From positions 930,001 to 994,000 of the forward strand of contig NZ_FNBH01000001.1 in NCBI RefSeq assembly GCF_900102265.1: 64,000 nt of DNA, given 5' to 3'. The notes below the pieces were generated by a model that ran no database searches, was not told where the DNA came from, and saw only the letters and a program-made list of their open reading frames with translations. The stretch is from Epilithonimonas hungarica. GTDB taxonomy: Bacteria > Bacteroidota > Bacteroidia > Flavobacteriales > Weeksellaceae. Shown here in pieces: positions 61,173 to 64,000 of the stretch; position 1 is the first letter of the stretch, and the number at the start of each line of letters is the position of its first letter. The position numbers and the translations under genes are program-made.

Positions 61173-62069
61173 CTAGAAATTCTCATTTCTGAAAATACTT
61201 TTAATTTCATCAATCTCATTTTGAACCATATTTTTTGTTCGTTCACCAAAATGTAGCGTATTTTCGATTTTGTTGTTGCCTTCCCAGGTTATCTCGATTC
61301 CGCCATTTGCAATTTCTTTTTTACAAAGAAAATCAGGAACAATTGAGAATCCCGAATTTCCACTTAAACAACGCACGATCGAGCAAATATTCGGGACGAT
61401 ATAATTCGGTTTGAAGTCCGGATGTCGGTTAAAATTGGCTTTCCAGAAGTTATTCAGATGTTCCATATCCGCTGCTGTGCTGTACCAGATTTGCTGTTTC
61501 AACCAATTTTCGGCCTCTTCGATCTTATTGGTTTTAATTAATTTTTTGAATTCCGAAGTATCAGTTCCCGTTCCATTGATCAAAACAATTTTTTCCTTGG
61601 AAAAAGCTTCAAAGCTCAGGTTTTTGAGATTAGTTTTTCTTGGTGTAATGATCAGATCTAACAAACCACTATCCAAATCCGAAAACATCTGTTCATACAT
61701 TCCAAAACGGATGATCACATTGAAATCAAATGTCGGAATATGCTTTTCCAAAGTGAATTGAAAGGTTTCAAAACACATCCCTACACTTACAGTTGCACGT
61801 TCGGTTTTCGTGGTTTTATGAAACGTTTGTTCGGCAGTTTCTAGCTTTAAAAGTGGTTCCAGCGTGAAATTGTAAAGAATCTTTGCTTTTTCCGTCGGAA
61901 TTAATTTCTTAGAAATCCTTTCGAACAAAGAATAACCAACATAGGCTTCCAACGAGCCGATATGAAGGCTCACGCCAGGCTGAGAAATATACAATTCCTT
62001 CGCCGCCTTGGTATAAGATTGAGTTTCATAGACGCTTTTAAAAGTTCTCAGCCATTCCAGATTTATCAT
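61173..62069 (-). CDS. LysR-family transcriptional regulator
   Basis: A 298-residue activator/repressor. N-terminal winged HTH: NLEWLRTFKSVYETQSYTKA, AKELYISQPGVSLHIGSLEA, YVGYSLFERISKKLIPTEKA. The effector domain (about 90-298) has the SVGMCFETFQFTLEKHIPTF opening and GLLDLIITPRKTNLKNLSFE. It is divergent from the flavodoxin-fold oxidoreductase gene with about 100 bases between starts, so that gene and its monooxygenase neighbour are the likely targets. On the minus strand TATATTTG (62097-62090) fits a -7 box, without a clear -33 partner. The ligand is unknown. Confidence 0.93.
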   Translation of the reverse strand: MINLEWLRTFKSVYETQSYTKAAKELYISQPGVSLHIGSLEAYVGYSLFERISKKLIPTEKAKILYNFTLEPLLKLETAEQTFHKTTKTERATVSVGMCFETFQFTLEKHIPTFDFNVIIRFGMYEQMFSDLDSGLLDLIITPRKTNLKNLSFEAFSKEKIVLINGTGTDTSEFKKLIKTNKIEEAENWLKQQIWYSTAADMEHLNNFWKANFNRHPDFKPNYIVPNICSIVRCLSGNSGFSIVPDFLCKKEIANGGIEITWEGNNKIENTLHFGERTKNMVQNEIDEIKSIFRNENF

Positions 62070-62170
62070 TTTGTATTATAATTATGATGCAAATATATAA
62101 TTTATATTATTTTTATAATTGATTTTTCTGTCGGAACTTTGCATCATTAAATTATTAAATAGAAAATTCA

Positions 62171-62791
62171 ATGAAAAAAATATTTGTAATCAACGGTGGA
62201 CAAACGTTCGCACATTCCGGTGGAGCTTTTAACAAAACGATTACCAATTGGACAAAAGATGTTTTGGAAAGCATTAATTTCGAAATTAGAGTAAGTAATG
62301 TGAATGAGGAATTTGATGCAGTTCAGGAAGCCGAGAATTTCAAATGGGCAGATATTGTGGTTTACCATTTTCCAGTCTGGTGGTTTCAGGTTCCGAATCG
62401 TTTGAAATTTTACATCGATGAAGTTTTCACGGCTGGTCACAATAATGGAATCTATAAAAGTGACGGACGTTCCCGAGTGAATCCGGCGATTAATTACGGA
62501 ACAGGCGGTTTGATGCACGGTAAAAAATATTTTGTAACCACAAGTTGGAATGCGCCGGAAACTGCTTTTACTCTGGAAGGTGAATTTTTCAACCAGCATT
62601 CTGTAGATGAAGGGGTTTTGTTCGGTTTTCACAGGATGAACGCCTTCACAGGAATGACACTTTTAGGAAGCTTCCATTTCCACGATATGGAGAAGGCAGC
62701 TACTAAAGAAAGAATTGATAATTATGAAATTGAGTATAAAAATTATCTGAAAAATGCCTTGGAAACTGAAGAATTGAAAGTGTTGAATTAA
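62171..62791 (+). CDS. MdaB-like NAD(P)H-dependent quinone oxidoreductase (flavodoxin fold)
   Basis: A 206-residue FAD/FMN-dependent quinone reductase that reduces quinones by two electrons and so limits redox stress. The N-terminal phosphate loop KIFVINGGQTFAHSGGAFN and the segment DIVVYHFPVWWFQVPNRLKF are family hallmarks, with YIDEVFTAGHNNGIYKSDGR and YFVTTSWNAPETAFTLEGEF later. It lies divergent from the LysR gene and 15 bases before a small monooxygenase, so one inducible operon for quinone or reactive-electrophile handling is likely. Confidence 0.92.
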   Translation: MKKIFVINGGQTFAHSGGAFNKTITNWTKDVLESINFEIRVSNVNEEFDAVQEAENFKWADIVVYHFPVWWFQVPNRLKFYIDEVFTAGHNNGIYKSDGRSRVNPAINYGTGGLMHGKKYFVTTSWNAPETAFTLEGEFFNQHSVDEGVLFGFHRMNAFTGMTLLGSFHFHDMEKAATKERIDNYEIEYKNYLKNALETEELKVLN

Positions 62792-62806
62792 TTAAATAAA
62801 ATCAAA

Positions 62807-63094
62807 ATGTCAATCTATTTAACAGCGATTTTGAAATCGAAAAAAGATAAAATTCAGGATTTGAAATCAATTCTTGATAATATGGTCCTGAATACAAGAA
62901 AGGAAGAGGCTTGCGAAAAGTATGAACTACAACAAAGTCTGGATGACGAAACAGTTTTCATATTTCACGAGATCTGGAAAAGCAAAGATGGTTTGGATGC
63001 TCACAATCAGCAATCTTATATCAAAGAGTTTGTAGAAGAAGCGCCAGATTTATTAGAAAATCCAGCTGAGATTTATCTTGCGAAATTAGTTTAA
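62807..63094 (+). CDS. Putative quinol monooxygenase (ABM domain)
   Basis: A 95-residue dimeric alpha-beta-barrel protein of the antibiotic biosynthesis monooxygenase type. Segments: SIYLTAILKSKKDKIQDLKS, CEKYELQQSLDDETVFIFHE, IWKSKDGLDAHNQQSYIKEF. YgiN-like relatives act together with MdaB-like reductases in a quinone redox cycle, and the same pairing is seen here. A terminator follows. The exact substrate is unknown. Confidence 0.88.
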   Translation: MSIYLTAILKSKKDKIQDLKSILDNMVLNTRKEEACEKYELQQSLDDETVFIFHEIWKSKDGLDAHNQQSYIKEFVEEAPDLLENPAEIYLAKLV

Positions 63095-63097
63095 AAT

Positions 63098-63129
63098 AAA
63101 AACGCCCCGATTAATCGAGGCGTTTTTTT
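63098..63129. terminator. Bidirectional terminator between the monooxygenase and ABC-F genes
   Basis: AAAAACGCC and GGCGTTTTT pair, with an inner CGA-TTAA-TCG stem and one C-A mismatch. Genes converge, ending at 63094 and 63128. Confidence 0.75.
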
Positions 63130-64000
63130 ATAACAAAATAGTTTTATTGATATTGATATCTTCTAAAAATCGATTATCGTGAGAAACCACAATCAAAGTT
63201 CCTTCGTAATCGTTGATTGCGGATGTCAAAATCTCAATATTTTGGATATCGAGATTATTCGTTGGCTCATCCAGAATTATCATATCAGGCGAAATATTCT
63301 GAATGGAAAGACAGCAGAGTAGAAGCTTTAGTTTTTCGCCTCCGCTTAAGAATTCACATTTTTTGTCCCAATCATTTTTCCAGAAAAGAAAACGTGCTAA
63401 AATGGTTTTAATCTCGTGTTCTTCAAGGTTTTTTAAATTGAATTGCTGAGTTTGTTCATAAACCGAAAGTTTATTATCAACCAAAGAATATTCTTGGTCG
63501 ATGTAAATCGTTTTCTTTTCCGCTAAATAGATTTCGCCAAAAGTCGGTTCAAATTCTCCTAAAATCATTTTAATCAAAGTTGTTTTCCCAGAACCGTTAT
63601 CGCCTTTTATCACAATTCTTTCTCCACTCACAATTTGAAAATCTAGATTGTTTTTCCAAAGATTTCCTTGATAATAACTGAAATTGATTTGTTCGGCTTT
63701 GACCAAGATTTTCCCTTTATGAAGCTGAGAATTATCAAAATTGATTTTCATTTTATCGATTCCGGAAAGATTGTCTTTCAGGTTGTGAAGATTTTCTCTG
63801 ATGTTATCGATTTTTTCAGAATGAACGGATTTCAGTTTTGAGGTGCTGTTTTCCGCTTTGTTGCGAAGTGTGTTCATCATAATTCTGGAAACACCCGATT
63901 TTTCCTGCTTTCCTTTTCCTCGGGAATCTAGTTTGTTTTGTCTTTCAATCGTTTCGCGCTCTTTTTCTTTGGCTTTTTTTAGTTCCTTTTCTCGGTTTTG
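63128..64000 (-). CDS. ABC-F family ATPase (C-terminal part; N-terminus outside window)
   Basis: The second half of a translation-factor-like ABC protein that acts on ribosomes and may give resistance to ribosome-targeting antibiotics. The frame is open at base 64000, so only 290 residues are visible. The first 40 are the inter-domain linker (KELKKAKEKERETIERQNKL, DSRGKGKQEKSGVSRIMMNT), then ATPase 2: Walker A GDNGSGKTT, signature LSGGEKLKLLLCCLS, Walker B DMIILDEPTNNLDI, and switch His in VVSHDNRFL. No transmembrane domain is present. The subgroup cannot be set without the missing half. Confidence 0.93.
   Translation of the reverse strand, partial: QNREKELKKAKEKERETIERQNKLDSRGKGKQEKSGVSRIMMNTLRNKAENSTSKLKSVHSEKIDNIRENLHNLKDNLSGIDKMKINFDNSQLHKGKILVKAEQINFSYYQGNLWKNNLDFQIVSGERIVIKGDNGSGKTTLIKMILGEFEPTFGEIYLAEKKTIYIDQEYSLVDNKLSVYEQTQQFNLKNLEEHEIKTILARFLFWKNDWDKKCEFLSGGEKLKLLLCCLSIQNISPDMIILDEPTNNLDIQNIEILTSAINDYEGTLIVVSHDNRFLEDININKTILL

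Overview
The window is chromosomal DNA from a low-G+C member of the Bacteroidota, most likely class Flavobacteriia, family Weeksellaceae (a Chryseobacterium- or Epilithonimonas-like organism). The evidence is a PorP/SprF-type component of the type IX secretion system (T9SS), T9SS C-terminal sorting domains (YPNP...LYLK-like) on secreted proteins, paired DUF1501/DUF1800 genes, a GSCFA protein, DUF6438, and promoters of the Bacteroidota form TTG/TTTG-N19-20-TAnnTTTG. The genus is an inference from overall protein character; no 16S gene or tRNA gene is visible.

Layout. 1-1794: lptC (cut by the window edge) behind an outer-membrane barrel gene. 2089-3195: holB. 3320-8304: an autoregulated TetR gene followed by a tripartite drug-efflux operon (TolC, HlyD/EmrA, EmrB-type DHA2 MFS) closed by a terminator. 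8356-17003: mixed metabolic and secreted genes (CxxC membrane protein, LuxR regulator, maltose acetyltransferase, DUF1349, ligA, glycerophosphodiesterase, SDR, M28 peptidase). 17012-17399: two decayed secreted-protein genes, one a T9SS cargo remnant. 17492-27723: the accessory part, with a surface-protein cluster (1411-aa DUF11/GEVED giant, a small partner sharing its tail module, an HU-like/DUF4469 protein, a secreted orphan), then a HAF-repeat T9SS protein and a TPR-HTH membrane regulator. 27858-64000: mostly core genes: tex, corA, fabH, ohr/ohrR, DUF1501/DUF1800, yceI-type, sdaA, two DEAD-box helicases, DUF47-PiT phosphate uptake, a LytS/LytTR pair, a kelch T9SS protein, polyprenyl synthase, GSCFA, TatD, obg-adk-hpt, PASTA-rluD-porP, hemW, murI, a LysR/NADPH-oxidoreductase/monooxygenase locus and the C-terminal part of an ABC-F ATPase.

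How the genes work together. The efflux genes form one drug-extrusion unit whose promoter is overlapped by a perfect palindrome suited to the TetR protein. Ohr and OhrR form an organic-peroxide defence unit with the same design. The phosphate genes, the LytS/LytTR pair and DUF1501/DUF1800 are functional pairs. The surface cluster at 17.9-23.6 kb looks like one co-oriented transcription unit with its own leader repeats and terminator.

The most unusual content is non-coding. At least eight families of palindromic or tandem intergenic repeats occur, several in two or more copies with compensatory base changes: paired hairpins at 23671-23825, three 23-bp-phased repeats at 22826-22878, tandem mini-hairpins at 8764-8827, ~80-bp elements placed just upstream of gene starts, a ~115-bp long-hairpin element, an 80-bp palindromic element at 15114 and 31960, and heptamer tandem repeats. 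None of these has a function that can be proved here; the paired hairpins and phased repeats in the surface cluster are the best candidates for something undescribed.
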